Below are positions 18,215 to 28,107 of a stretch of 64,000 nt of DNA, in pieces. A program made the position numbers and the translations under genes. This stretch comes from Leifsonia poae (GTDB lineage: Bacteria > Actinomycetota > Actinomycetes > Actinomycetales > Microbacteriaceae): contig NZ_BSEN01000011.1 of assembly GCF_027921845.1 (NCBI RefSeq), positions 26,103 to 90,102 on the forward strand. The letters run 5' to 3'. Every line of letters begins with the position of its first letter. Positions within the stretch are counted from its first letter, which is position 1. The notes under the pieces are model-generated. The model did no database searches. It was not told the origin of the DNA and saw only the letters and a program-made list of their open reading frames with translations.

Positions 18215-19343
18215 GGTCGACGACCCCCAGGCGGCCCTCGCGCTCGACCACGAACTGCGCGAAACCGGCGACACGGCGCAGCGCACCGACACGTTCGAGG
18301 TGCACCACCAGCCCGACGGCGCTCACCGCCTGGCGCGCGAGGGCACGTTCCCCCATTCCCGCCATCGCCCCTAGCGCCTCGAGCCGCGCCGGAACGTCCG
18401 CGAGGGAGTTCGCGTGCAGCGTTCCAGCGCCGCCGTCGTGGCCCGTGTTGAGGGCGCCGAGCAAATCCTGCACCTCAGCGCCCCGGCACTCGCCCAGGAT
18501 CAGACGGTCGGGGCGCATCCGGAGCGCTTCGCGCACCAGTCGCCGCAGGTCGACGCCACCGGCGCCCTCGAGATTCGGCTGCCGCGTCTGCAGGCCGACG
18601 ACGTGCGGATGATCGATGCGGAGCTCGGCGACGTCTTCGATCACCACGAGACGCTCCTGCACCGAGGCGTGCGAGAGCAGCGCCGCGAGCAGGGTCGTCT
18701 TGCCCGTGCCGCCGGCACCGGTGATCAGCAGATTGGTGCGCGCCAGGATCGCTCGGCAGAGCACCTCGTGCTGCGCGGGCTGGATCGATCCGTTCTCGAC
18801 CAGGTCGGGCAGATGCGGCTGGTGCTCGCTCGGGATCCGGATGGAGAGCACGGTGCCGCGCGTGGACACGGGCGGCAGCACCGCATGCACACGCACTCCC
18901 CCCTCCAGCCGGACGTCGACGAACGGGCTCGCCTCGTCGATGTGCCGGCCGCCGCGGGCGATGAGCCGAACCGCCAGCTCCCTCGTGGCCTGCTCGTCGG
19001 CCAGCCATCCCTCGAGTCGTCGGAGCCCGCGCGGCCCTCCGTCGCCCCAGAGCTCCCCCGCGCCGTTCACGAACAGATCGGTGACGCCGTCGCGCAGCAG
19101 GTAGGGCGCGAGCGGGCCGAACGTCTGCCAGGGCGTGCGGGCGTCGCGGGCGTGGGTACGAGCACGATCCGGTGGCCGCTCGGGCCGGGGTGCGCGTGCG
19201 TCATACGCGGTAACGCTGGGAGGGCCCGATCCGACGCCCACCGTCGTGTCGGCTGTGCGGTCGATCGACGGCGCGAACCGCGGGGCCGGTGGGGCCGGCG
19301 GAGTGATGGCGGGAGGGTATCGAGGCTTCGAACGACGCTTCAT
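18204..19343 (-). CDS. tadA: Tad/CpaF-type pilus assembly ATPase
   Basis: Cytoplasmic ATPase that powers Tad pilus assembly. The 379-residue protein has a disordered Pro/Arg-rich N-terminus, an N-terminal domain (PYLLRDGVTDLFVNG), Walker A GAGGTGKTT, Asp box VVIEDVAEL, the Walker B region LILGECRGAE and the His box NTGHDGGAGTLHANS. The ATG at 19343 has no ribosome site but TAGCGT stands six bases upstream, suggesting a leaderless transcript that starts the whole tad operon. No tadZ-like gene is adjacent, unlike M. tuberculosis (Rv3660c). Confidence 0.9.
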   Translation of the reverse strand: MKRRSKPRYPPAITPPAPPAPRFAPSIDRTADTTVGVGSGPPSVTAYDARAPRPERPPDRARTHARDARTPWQTFGPLAPYLLRDGVTDLFVNGAGELWGDGGPRGLRRLEGWLADEQATRELAVRLIARGGRHIDEASPFVDVRLEGGVRVHAVLPPVSTRGTVLSIRIPSEHQPHLPDLVENGSIQPAQHEVLCRAILARTNLLITGAGGTGKTTLLAALLSHASVQERLVVIEDVAELRIDHPHVVGLQTRQPNLEGAGGVDLRRLVREALRMRPDRLILGECRGAEVQDLLGALNTGHDGGAGTLHANSLADVPARLEALGAMAGMGERALARQAVSAVGLVVHLERVGALRRVAGFAQFVVEREGRLGVVDRGV

Positions 19344-19483
19344 AGAGCGACGCTACGAACCCGCGCCGCGCATCCGGTCGATCGCACGCGGATCGGTGGA
19401 AACACCGGGGTTGCCCGCCGTTGTGGAGGAGGCGACACGGGCATCGTCGTCCGCGCGATTCCGGCGCAGAGGAACCGTCCGGT

Positions 19484-19588
19484 TAAAAAAGGGGGGCCGC
19501 ACCTATTGGGGGGAACAGGTGCGGCCACTGCGGTGCATGATTGGGGGGAATCGTTTGCACCGCACGCCAGAATTAAAAATTCGGCCGT
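19484..19588 (-). ncRNA. 6C small RNA
   Basis: On the minus strand two consecutive hairpins each expose a loop with six cytosines in the context TTCCCCCCAAT: stem GCGGTGCA/TGCACCGC (19530-19563) and stem GGCCGCACCT/AGGTGCGGCC (19495-19526). The second is followed by a T6 run at 19490-19485, so it doubles as an intrinsic terminator. This is the defining structure of the actinobacterial 6C RNA family. In M. tuberculosis its homologue lies beside the same tad genes, which supports the call. The C-rich loops are thought to pair with G-rich ribosome sites of target mRNAs. Confidence 0.88.
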
Positions 19589-19593
19589 GCTCT

Positions 19594-19621
19594 AGTGTAC
19601 GCAGAATCGATGCAAACGCAA
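19594..19621 (-). promoter_or_regulatory. Promoter of the 6C RNA
   Basis: On the minus strand TTGCGT (19621-19616) and TACACT (19599-19594) are separated by 16 bases, a good main-sigma-factor promoter. The predicted transcript would begin near 19588, just before the first 6C hairpin. Confidence 0.65.
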
Positions 19622-19717
19622 GTCTGTTCAAACCGCTTCACCGCGTGGTTGTAGAGTCAGGCATTGTCGCGCCACGACCCGTCAGAACAGCATCGCAAAG
19701 GAGCGAAAAGACTCCCC

Positions 19718-21667
<1,950 letters not shown>

Positions 21668-21696
21668 GACGCTCGCCGGTCACACGGTGATGGTGG

Positions 21697-21732
21697 AAGG
21701 GGCGGTGGCATCGGTCGATGCCACCGCCCCTT
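21697..21732. terminator. Intergenic terminator between acs and ridA
   Basis: A perfect 16-base-pair stem with a GGTC tetraloop begins AAGGGGCGGTGG and ends with its complement, followed by TTCTC. It lies 30 bases after acs and can act for both converging genes. Confidence 0.8.
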
Positions 21733-21740
21733 CTCACTGT

Positions 21741-21808
21741 CGTGACGTGTTCAGTGCCGTGACGTGTTCAGTGTCGTGACGTGCTCAGTGTCGTCACGTG
21801 CTCACTCG
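21741..21808. repeat. 17-base tandem repeat
   Basis: Four copies of CGTGACGTGTTCAGTGT, the first three nearly identical and the fourth diverged, lie between the terminator and the end of ridA. The last copy overlaps the ridA stop codon. Confidence 0.9.
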
Positions 21809-22272
21809 AAGGCGAGGATCAACTCCACCTCGACGGGCGAGTCGAGCGGCAGCACAGCGACGCCGACGGCCGAGCGGGCGTGCACCCCGGCGTCGCCGAA
21901 GATCTCGCCGAGGACCTCGGAGGCGCCGTTGATGACGCCGGGCTGGCCCGTGAACGACGGCTCGGACGCAACGAAGCCGACGACCTTGACGACGCGGGTC
22001 ACCCGGTCGAGCGAGCCGATGACGCTCTTGGCCGCCGCCAGCGCGTTCAGGGCGCAGATGCGCGCGTACGCCTTGGCGTCGTCGGCGGGCACCCGACCAT
22101 GGCCGTCGCCCACCTTGCCCGTCGCCGGCAGCGCGCCGGAGACCATGGGCAGCTGACCGGACGTGTAGACGTGCGAGCCATCCACGACGGCCGGCGTGTA
22201 GGCGGCGACGGGCGGCACCACATCCGGGAGGTCGATGCCGAGCTCGGCCAGGCGAGCCTCGATCGCGGCCAT
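21802..22272 (-). CDS. RidA/YjgF-family deaminase
   Basis: Enamine/imine deaminase-like protein of 156 residues. It is of the longer YjgF-like subtype (Rv3678c type): VVDGSHVYTSGQLPMVSG, ALNALAAAKSVIGSLDRVTRVVKVVGFVAS and the end VEVELILAFE. Members usually detoxify reactive enamines from amino acid metabolism, though the substrate here is unknown. The start overlaps the DUF4177 stop by one base (TGATG), so the two are translationally coupled. Confidence 0.9.
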   Translation of the reverse strand: MAAIEARLAELGIDLPDVVPPVAAYTPAVVDGSHVYTSGQLPMVSGALPATGKVGDGHGRVPADDAKAYARICALNALAAAKSVIGSLDRVTRVVKVVGFVASEPSFTGQPGVINGASEVLGEIFGDAGVHARSAVGVAVLPLDSPVEVELILAFE

Positions 22273-22439
22273 CAGGCGTCCGCCTCGTCGCTCAGCTGGC
22301 GCTTGAGGTAGGCGACCAGGCCGCCCTCGGGACCCGTCACGACCTGGACGAGTTCCCACCCCTCTGAGCCCCAGTTGTTGAGGATGGCGGCGGTGTTGTG
22401 GATCATGAGAGGGGTCGTGAGGTATTCCCAGCGCGGCAT
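22272..22439 (-). CDS. DUF4177 small protein
   Basis: Protein of 55 residues: MPRWEYLTTPLM at the start and NNWGSEGWELVQVVTG in the centre, the hallmark of DUF4177. Function is unknown. AAGGAG lies five bases before the ATG at 22439, deciding the start; the frame continues upstream without support. It forms a two-gene operon with ridA and is divergent from the PBP gene across only 53 bases. Confidence 0.88.
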   Translation of the reverse strand: MPRWEYLTTPLMIHNTAAILNNWGSEGWELVQVVTGPEGGLVAYLKRQLSDEADA

Positions 22440-22492
22440 TGTGCTCCTTGCGTTCAGGGGGTTTGTCAGGTTCGTCACCTACCCTTGATCTT

Positions 22493-25045
22493 ATGTCTGC
22501 CCAAAAACCCCAGGCTAGAGGTCTGCTCGGAGCGCTCTTCGCGTTCGTCGGCATGAGTGCCGTCGCAGGACTTCTGGTGACGGCTGCCGTGACCCCCGCT
22601 ATCGCGGTCACCGGCATGGCCGCCAACGACAGCATCGGTGTCTTCGAGGGTCTTCCCGAGTACCTTCAGATCGACCAGCTCGCACAGCCCACCACGATCT
22701 ACGCCAAGAAGGGCGCGCAAGACGTCGCCCTTGCCACGTTCTACGCGCAGAACCGTCTGCCCGTCACGTTCGACAAGATCTCGCAGGCCGCGAAAGACGC
22801 TGCCATCGCCGGTGAGGACCCGCGCTTCTACAGCCACGGCGGCGTCGACGTCCAGGGCACCATCCGCGGTGTCCTCTCCACCGTCGTCGGACACGACGTG
22901 CAGGGCGGCTCCTCGATCACTCAGCAGTACGTGAAGAACGTGCTGCTGCAGAAGTGCGAGGCGAAGTCGGTCAAGACCAAGGAGGACAAGGTCGCTTACC
23001 AGACCTGTGTCGACGACTCCACAGGTGTATCGCCCGACCGCAAGGTCAAGGAGATGAAGTACGCGATCGGCATCGAGAAGAAGTACTCGAAGGACACGAT
23101 CCTCGCGGGCTACCTCAACATCGCCGGCTTCGGCGGCTCGGTCTACGGCATCGAAGCCGCTGCCCGGTACTACTTCGGAGTGAAGGCCATCCAGCTCACG
23201 CCGGCTCAGGCCGCGAGCCTGGTGGCGATGGTCAACGAGCCGACCTCGCTCAAGATCGACATGCCCGACAGCAAGACCAACGGCAAGGCGAACGGCTACA
23301 AGGCCAACAAAGACCGCCGCGATTACATCCTCACCAAGATGTACCAGTACAAGAAGCTGACCAAGGCGCAGTACGACCTGGCGATCAAGACGCCGGTGGT
23401 CCCCAAGATCACGCCGTCGGTGCGCGGCTGTCAGACCGCCGCCGGTGCCGCGTACTTCTGCGACTACGTGCAGCGCATCATCCTGAACGACCCGTCGTTC
23501 GGCGCCACCCAGGATGACCGCGCCTCGAACTTCAACCGCGGCGGCTACAAGATCTACACCACGCTCGACATGGACCTCCAGGCCACCGCGGAGAACGCCA
23601 TCCACTCGCGCGTGCCGAAGGTCAGCACCAACGCCAACCTGGGCTCGTCCGCGGTCGGCGTGCAGCCGGGCACCGGACGTGTGCTCTTCATGGCGCAGAG
23701 CAGGGACTTCAGCCAGGACCCCGAGGTCCTCGCCAAGAACCCGGGCGCGACGGCCGTCAACTGGAACACCGACTACGCGTACGGCGGCTCGACCGGCTTC
23801 TCGGTCGGATCGACGTACAAGGCGTTCACCCTGGCCGAGTGGCTGAAGCAGGGCCACTCGCTCTATGAGACGGTCAACGCGAACATCCGCACCTACGACC
23901 AGTCGAGCTTCCCCAACACCTGCCCGACGCAGTACGGCGGCCCCTACAAGCCGACCAACGACTCCGGCGGCGAGGAAGGCATCCGCTCGGCGATCGAGGC
24001 GACGGAGCTGTCGATCAACACGGCATTCGTCGCCATGGCGCACCAGCTCGACCTGTGCGAGATCATGAAGACCGCTCAGGCGTTCGACGTGCACCGCGCC
24101 GACGGCAAGCCGCTCGGCGAGAACCCGTCGAGCGTCCTCGGCACCAACGAGGTCGCCCCGCTCACGATGGCGACCGCGTACGCCGCCGTCGCCAACAAGG
24201 GCGTGGCGTGCACGCCGGTCGCGATCGACCGCATCCTCGACGCCGAGGGCAAGGCGAAGGCCGTGCCCAAGTCGACGTGCAAATCAGCGGTGAGTCCTGA
24301 GGTGGCCGCGGCGATGGCCTTCGCCCTCAAGCGAGTGGTCACGAGCGGAACCGCGTCGAGCTCCGCGCTCGGAGACGGCATCGACGTTCTCGGCAAGACC
24401 GGTACGTCCGAGGACAACGAGCAGCTCTGGCTGGTCGAGTCCAGCACCAAGGTCGCCGCCGCCTCGTGGACCGGCAACATCGACGGTCACGTGTCGCTCC
24501 GCTCGTTCTATGAGAGCGGGATGCTCGCGTCGACCCTCCGCAACCCGATCATCCAGGACATCATGCGCACCGCCAATGGCAAGTACGGCGGCGACGACTT
24601 CCCGCAGCCCGGAAGCACGCTCCTGCGCGGCATCCAGGTGACGATCCCTGATCTCGCCGGCAAGTCCCCCGCCGAGGCGAAGACGACGCTGAACGGTCTC
24701 GGGCTGGAGTTCGCCGACGGCGGTCAGCGTGATGGCGTGCAGCCGGCCGGCACCGTCGCGATCAGCGATCCCGCCGCAGGTTCCAGCGTCAGCAAGGGCG
24801 CGATCGTGACCGTCTACACCAGCAACGGCGCGCTCGTCGCACTGCCCGATGTGGTCGGCAAGAAGGCTTCCGACGCCCAGGCGGCGCTCGCAGGCTTCGA
24901 TGTATCGTTCTCCGGCGAGGGAAACGGCGACAGTATCGTGAAGTCGATGTCACCCGCCGCCGGAACAGCCGTGAAGAAGGGGTCGAAGGTCAAGCTGACC
25001 TTGAAGGCCGCCGATTCGACACCGAGCCCGGGGCCGAAGAAGTAG
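22493..25045 (+). CDS. Class A penicillin-binding protein with PASTA domains (PonA2 type)
   Basis: Bifunctional peptidoglycan transglycosylase and transpeptidase, 850 residues. A membrane helix (about 11-40) is followed by the GT51 domain (catalytic Glu108 in GEDPRFYSHGG), then the transpeptidase motifs STYK (Ser440), SIN and GKTGTSE, and two PASTA domains that begin near VTIPDLAGKSP and VALPDVVGKKA. The ATG at 22493 has TACCCT seven bases upstream and no ribosome site, again suggesting a leaderless message. It overlaps the metallophosphoesterase start by one base, so the two form an operon, as in M. tuberculosis Rv3682-Rv3683. Confidence 0.94.
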   Translation: MSAQKPQARGLLGALFAFVGMSAVAGLLVTAAVTPAIAVTGMAANDSIGVFEGLPEYLQIDQLAQPTTIYAKKGAQDVALATFYAQNRLPVTFDKISQAAKDAAIAGEDPRFYSHGGVDVQGTIRGVLSTVVGHDVQGGSSITQQYVKNVLLQKCEAKSVKTKEDKVAYQTCVDDSTGVSPDRKVKEMKYAIGIEKKYSKDTILAGYLNIAGFGGSVYGIEAAARYYFGVKAIQLTPAQAASLVAMVNEPTSLKIDMPDSKTNGKANGYKANKDRRDYILTKMYQYKKLTKAQYDLAIKTPVVPKITPSVRGCQTAAGAAYFCDYVQRIILNDPSFGATQDDRASNFNRGGYKIYTTLDMDLQATAENAIHSRVPKVSTNANLGSSAVGVQPGTGRVLFMAQSRDFSQDPEVLAKNPGATAVNWNTDYAYGGSTGFSVGSTYKAFTLAEWLKQGHSLYETVNANIRTYDQSSFPNTCPTQYGGPYKPTNDSGGEEGIRSAIEATELSINTAFVAMAHQLDLCEIMKTAQAFDVHRADGKPLGENPSSVLGTNEVAPLTMATAYAAVANKGVACTPVAIDRILDAEGKAKAVPKSTCKSAVSPEVAAAMAFALKRVVTSGTASSSALGDGIDVLGKTGTSEDNEQLWLVESSTKVAAASWTGNIDGHVSLRSFYESGMLASTLRNPIIQDIMRTANGKYGGDDFPQPGSTLLRGIQVTIPDLAGKSPAEAKTTLNGLGLEFADGGQRDGVQPAGTVAISDPAAGSSVSKGAIVTVYTSNGALVALPDVVGKKASDAQAALAGFDVSFSGEGNGDSIVKSMSPAAGTAVKKGSKVKLTLKAADSTPSPGPKK

Positions 25046-26028
25046 TGGCCCGCGCTTCCGGTCTGCACGCGGCGGGCACCGCACTCGCGGTGTTCGCCGC
25101 GGCCGGTGCCGCCGCGTTCGCCTGGGGCTCGCTCGTCGAGCGCAAGCTCTACACGTTGCGACGCGTCTCGGTGCCCGTGCTCCCGGCCGGCTCCGCGCCG
25201 ATCCGGGTGCTGCACCTCTCCGATCTGCACATGGCGCCGTGGCAGCATGACAAGCAGGAGTGGATCCGCAGCCTCGCCGACCTCGAGCCCGATCTCATCG
25301 TGGACACTGGCGACAACCTCGGCCACGCCGATGGGCTGACGGGTATCGAGCGCTCCTTCGAGCCGTTCCGCGGCGTTCCGGGAGTGTACGTGCACGGGTC
25401 GAACGACTACTTCGGTCCGCAGCTCAAGAATCCCCTCAAGTACTTCACGGGGCCGTCGAAGAGCGGTTCGTCAACCGCTCCGCGTCTCGACAACGCGGCG
25501 CTGACGTCGTACTTCGACGGTCTCGGCTGGGTGAACCTCAACAACGCCGCCGGTGCGATCGAGATCAAAGGGACCCACCTCGAGTTCTTCGGAGTGAACG
25601 ATCCGCACATCCGGTTCGACCGGGTCGAGGCCATCCCCGGCGCGCTGGACGAGCTGCGGGAGAACGACCCGTACTCCGACGACGCGACCTGGCCGGAGGA
25701 TGCCCCACGTGCCGAGCGCGGCACCGTCACGATCGGCGTCACCCACTCGCCGTACCGCCGGGTGCTGGACGCGTTCGTCACCTACGGTGCGTCGATGATC
25801 TTCGCCGGCCACACGCACGGCGGCCAGGTGTGCGTTCCCGGTTTCGGTGCACTCGTCACCAATTGCGACATCCCTCGCTCGCAGGTGAAGGGCCTCAGCA
25901 TCTGGCGGCATGCGTTCCGTTCGGCGTTCCTCAACGTCTCGGCCGGGCTCGGAACGTCGATCTACGCGCCGGTGCGTTTCGCGTGCCGTCCGGAGGCGAC
26001 GCTGGTCACTCTGACGCCGTCGGTCTGA
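25045..26028 (+). CDS. Calcineurin-like metallophosphoesterase (membrane-anchored)
   Basis: Putative phosphodiesterase of 327 residues with an N-terminal helix that anchors it to the membrane. Metal ligands are visible in order: LSDLHM, DTGDN, GSNDY, VTHSP and FAGHTHGGQ. The family includes cell-wall-associated phosphoesterases; the substrate is unknown. The GTG overlaps the PBP stop as TAGTG, so translation is coupled, pointing to a role in envelope metabolism. Confidence 0.9.
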   Translation: MARASGLHAAGTALAVFAAAGAAAFAWGSLVERKLYTLRRVSVPVLPAGSAPIRVLHLSDLHMAPWQHDKQEWIRSLADLEPDLIVDTGDNLGHADGLTGIERSFEPFRGVPGVYVHGSNDYFGPQLKNPLKYFTGPSKSGSSTAPRLDNAALTSYFDGLGWVNLNNAAGAIEIKGTHLEFFGVNDPHIRFDRVEAIPGALDELRENDPYSDDATWPEDAPRAERGTVTIGVTHSPYRRVLDAFVTYGASMIFAGHTHGGQVCVPGFGALVTNCDIPRSQVKGLSIWRHAFRSAFLNVSAGLGTSIYAPVRFACRPEATLVTLTPSV

Positions 26029-26125
26029 CGCCGCCGACCTGACGCCGGTCGGCACCCACTTCGAGCCTCGAGTGGTCAGCGACCCCCCTCAGCCTCGTGT
26101 ATTCTTATTGAGGCCCTCGGGCCAT

Positions 26126-26200
<75 letters not shown>

Positions 26201-26265
26201 GCATGGTTAGAGACAGAAAGAGGCGGGTCGCCCAGCGACCCGCCTCTTTCTGTCTCTAACCATGC
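26201..26265. terminator. Exceptionally long perfect hairpin after tRNA-Pro
   Basis: A perfect 31-base-pair inverted repeat (26201-26231 with 26235-26265) with only a three-base loop CCA. It lies right after tRNA-Pro and before the converging LLM oxidoreductase, so it probably terminates both. It lacks a long U tract, and its length is far above that of usual terminators. Confidence 0.75.
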
Positions 26266-26315
26266 TCGCTGGTGTCTATCGGGGCCCCAGCCGCGAGGGG
26301 CCCCGGGCGCGGGCG

Positions 26316-27329
26316 TCAGCCGAGAACGTCGGCCACGATCTCGAGCGAACGCACACGCCCCTCGATCGTCGCCGCGCCTGACGACACCATCAGCTCGTCG
26401 ACGCCGGTCGAGGCGAGCAGCGCATCCAGCCGGGTCCTCACCTCGTCGGGCGTGCCGATCGCCTGGCGCGCGTTGCGGGACGCGATGAACTCCTCCTCCA
26501 TCGGCGAGAACTCGTAGGCGAGTGCCTCCTCGATGCTGACCGGCTGCGGCTTCGCCCCCTGGCGCATCCGGAGGAACGAGAGCTGGCCCGGCAGCGACAG
26601 GGCTCGCACCCGCTCCGGGTCTTCGTCGGAGATCACGTTGACGGCGATCATCGAGTGCGGCTCACGCAGGATGTCGCTCGGCTCGAACCGCGAGCGGTAC
26701 AGGTCGAGGGCCGCCTCGGTGTTGTCGCCGGCGAAGTGGTGCGCGAAGGCGAAGGGCAGTCCCAGCGCCGCAGCGACCTGCGCGCTGTATCCGCTCGAGC
26801 CGAGCAGCCACATCTGCGGCGCGTCTCCGAGCCCCGGCACCGCCGTGATGCTGTGCAGGGGGTTGGCGTCGCTCATGCCGCCGTAGAAGAAGCCGAAGAG
26901 GTCGAGCAACTGCTGAGGGAAGTCCTCGACGCCGAGGCCCTCCGTGCTGCGGCGCAGCGCCATCGCCGTCGCCCCGTCGGTGCCGGGCGCGCGCCCGATG
27001 CCGAGGTCGATGCGGTCGCCGTAGAGGGCACGCAGCGTGCCGAACTGCTCGGCGACCACCAGCGGCGCGTGGTTGGGGAGCATCACTCCCCCGCTGCCGA
27101 CCCGGATGCGCGATGTCGCGCCCGCGATGCCGGCGATCAGCACGGCGGGAGCGCTCGACGCGATCGCGGGCATCCCGTGGTGCTCGGCGACCCAGAAGCG
27201 CTGGTAGCCGAGGGACTCCGCGGCTTGCGCGAGGCGGATGGTGCCGGCGACGGCATCCGCGTTGCTGCCGTCGTGGGGACGGCTGGCCAGGTCGAGGACG
27301 TTCAGGGGGATGCGGGACTCGGTACTCAC
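26316..27329 (-). CDS. LLM-class flavin-dependent oxidoreductase
   Basis: Luciferase-like monooxygenase (YhbW-type), 337 residues. Signatures are [43 protein letters not shown], and [14 protein letters not shown]. The substrate and flavin (F420 or FMN) cannot be told from sequence. The GTG at 27329 matches the family's N-terminus (IPLNVLDLA); the ribosome site is weak. It lies on its own between tRNA-Pro and a surface-protein gene. Confidence 0.9.
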   Translation of the reverse strand: MSTESRIPLNVLDLASRPHDGSNADAVAGTIRLAQAAESLGYQRFWVAEHHGMPAIASSAPAVLIAGIAGATSRIRVGSGGVMLPNHAPLVVAEQFGTLRALYGDRIDLGIGRAPGTDGATAMALRRSTEGLGVEDFPQQLLDLFGFFYGGMSDANPLHSITAVPGLGDAPQMWLLGSSGYSAQVAAALGLPFAFAHHFAGDNTEAALDLYRSRFEPSDILREPHSMIAVNVISDEDPERVRALSLPGQLSFLRMRQGAKPQPVSIEEALAYEFSPMEEEFIASRNARQAIGTPDEVRTRLDALLASTGVDELMVSSGAATIEGRVRSLEIVADVLG

Positions 27330-27353
27330 CTCTATGGCAACCGGGCAGGCGCC

Positions 27354-27404
27354 CGGATGATTCCGACGGTTCGGATGATTCCGACGGTTCGGACCATTCC
27401 GACG
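27354..27404. repeat. 18-base tandem repeat upstream of the LLM gene
   Basis: Two exact copies of CGGATGATTCCGACGGTT are followed by a third, partly changed copy. The array is in the gap upstream of the LLM oxidoreductase and may affect its promoter. Confidence 0.88.
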
Positions 27405-27470
27405 TCGCGACGCGAACGCCCTCCCCGCGAGCTGCGGGAAGGGCGTCGGCGTGTGATTCGCAGGTACGCG

Positions 27471-28052
27471 TCAGGAGTTGGCGTGACGACGGCGGACCGC
27501 CGCGATGATGGCGAGGGCTATCAGGCCCGCGACGATCAGTCCTCCGCCGACCCAGGCGAGGTAGCCGGCGACGATGGAGCCCGTCGAGGCGATGCTGCTC
27601 CCGCTCGACGTGCTCGAGGACCCGGTGCTGGATGCGCCGGCCGCCGTGTCGGCCGGGATGACCGTGACGGTCGCCGCGGCTTCCGCGTGGCTGGACGCGC
27701 CCGTTCCCGTCACCGTGTACGCGCCGCTCGCGTCGCTCGGCACCGTGATCTGCAGCACCGAGCCTCCGGTGCTGGACGCGGCCTTGGTGGCGTGAGCGGA
27801 GCCCACCGACGTGCGGTACGAGGCGAGGGAGGCGTCCGCGCCGTTCTCGCCCGAGACCGTGTAGGCCACGGACTCGTTGGCGCCGAACGTGCCGTCTTCA
27901 CAGGTCAGGGTCGTGGTGCCGCCGGCCGGGACGGTGGTTGGGCTGATGCTGCAGGTGCCGCCCGCCGTCTCCGGTGCGGCATTTGCTGCTGCCGGTGCCG
28001 CGAGGGCGACGGCAGCACCGACGATCAGTGCCGCCAGGAGTTTCTTGGCCAT
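27471..28052 (-). CDS. Secreted protein with C-terminal membrane anchor (sortase-like tail)
   Basis: Surface protein of 193 residues. A signal peptide (ends near AAANAA) is followed by an Ig-like beta domain with two Cys (GGTCSISPTT and TLTCEDGTFG), a Ser/Thr-rich linker, and a tail IASTGS + hydrophobic helix + RRRH. This resembles a sorting signal, but the motif is not a true LPXTG, so it may simply be a membrane anchor. AAAGG lies about eight bases before the ATG at 28052. Likely envelope protein of unknown partner. Confidence 0.78.
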   Translation of the reverse strand: MAKKLLAALIVGAAVALAAPAAANAAPETAGGTCSISPTTVPAGGTTTLTCEDGTFGANESVAYTVSGENGADASLASYRTSVGSAHATKAASSTGGSVLQITVPSDASGAYTVTGTGASSHAEAAATVTVIPADTAAGASSTGSSSTSSGSSIASTGSIVAGYLAWVGGGLIVAGLIALAIIAAVRRRHANS

Positions 28053-28107
28053 TTCGAAGCCTTTCGCAGTCCGGCGTATCACCGGAGGGTTTGAACGTGA
28101 ATATTGC

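Noticed and set aside
19491..19548. Three runs of six G that could look like a G-quadruplex or zinc-finger site.
   Set aside because: On the opposite strand they are the C6 loops and terminator stem of the 6C RNA, which explains them fully.
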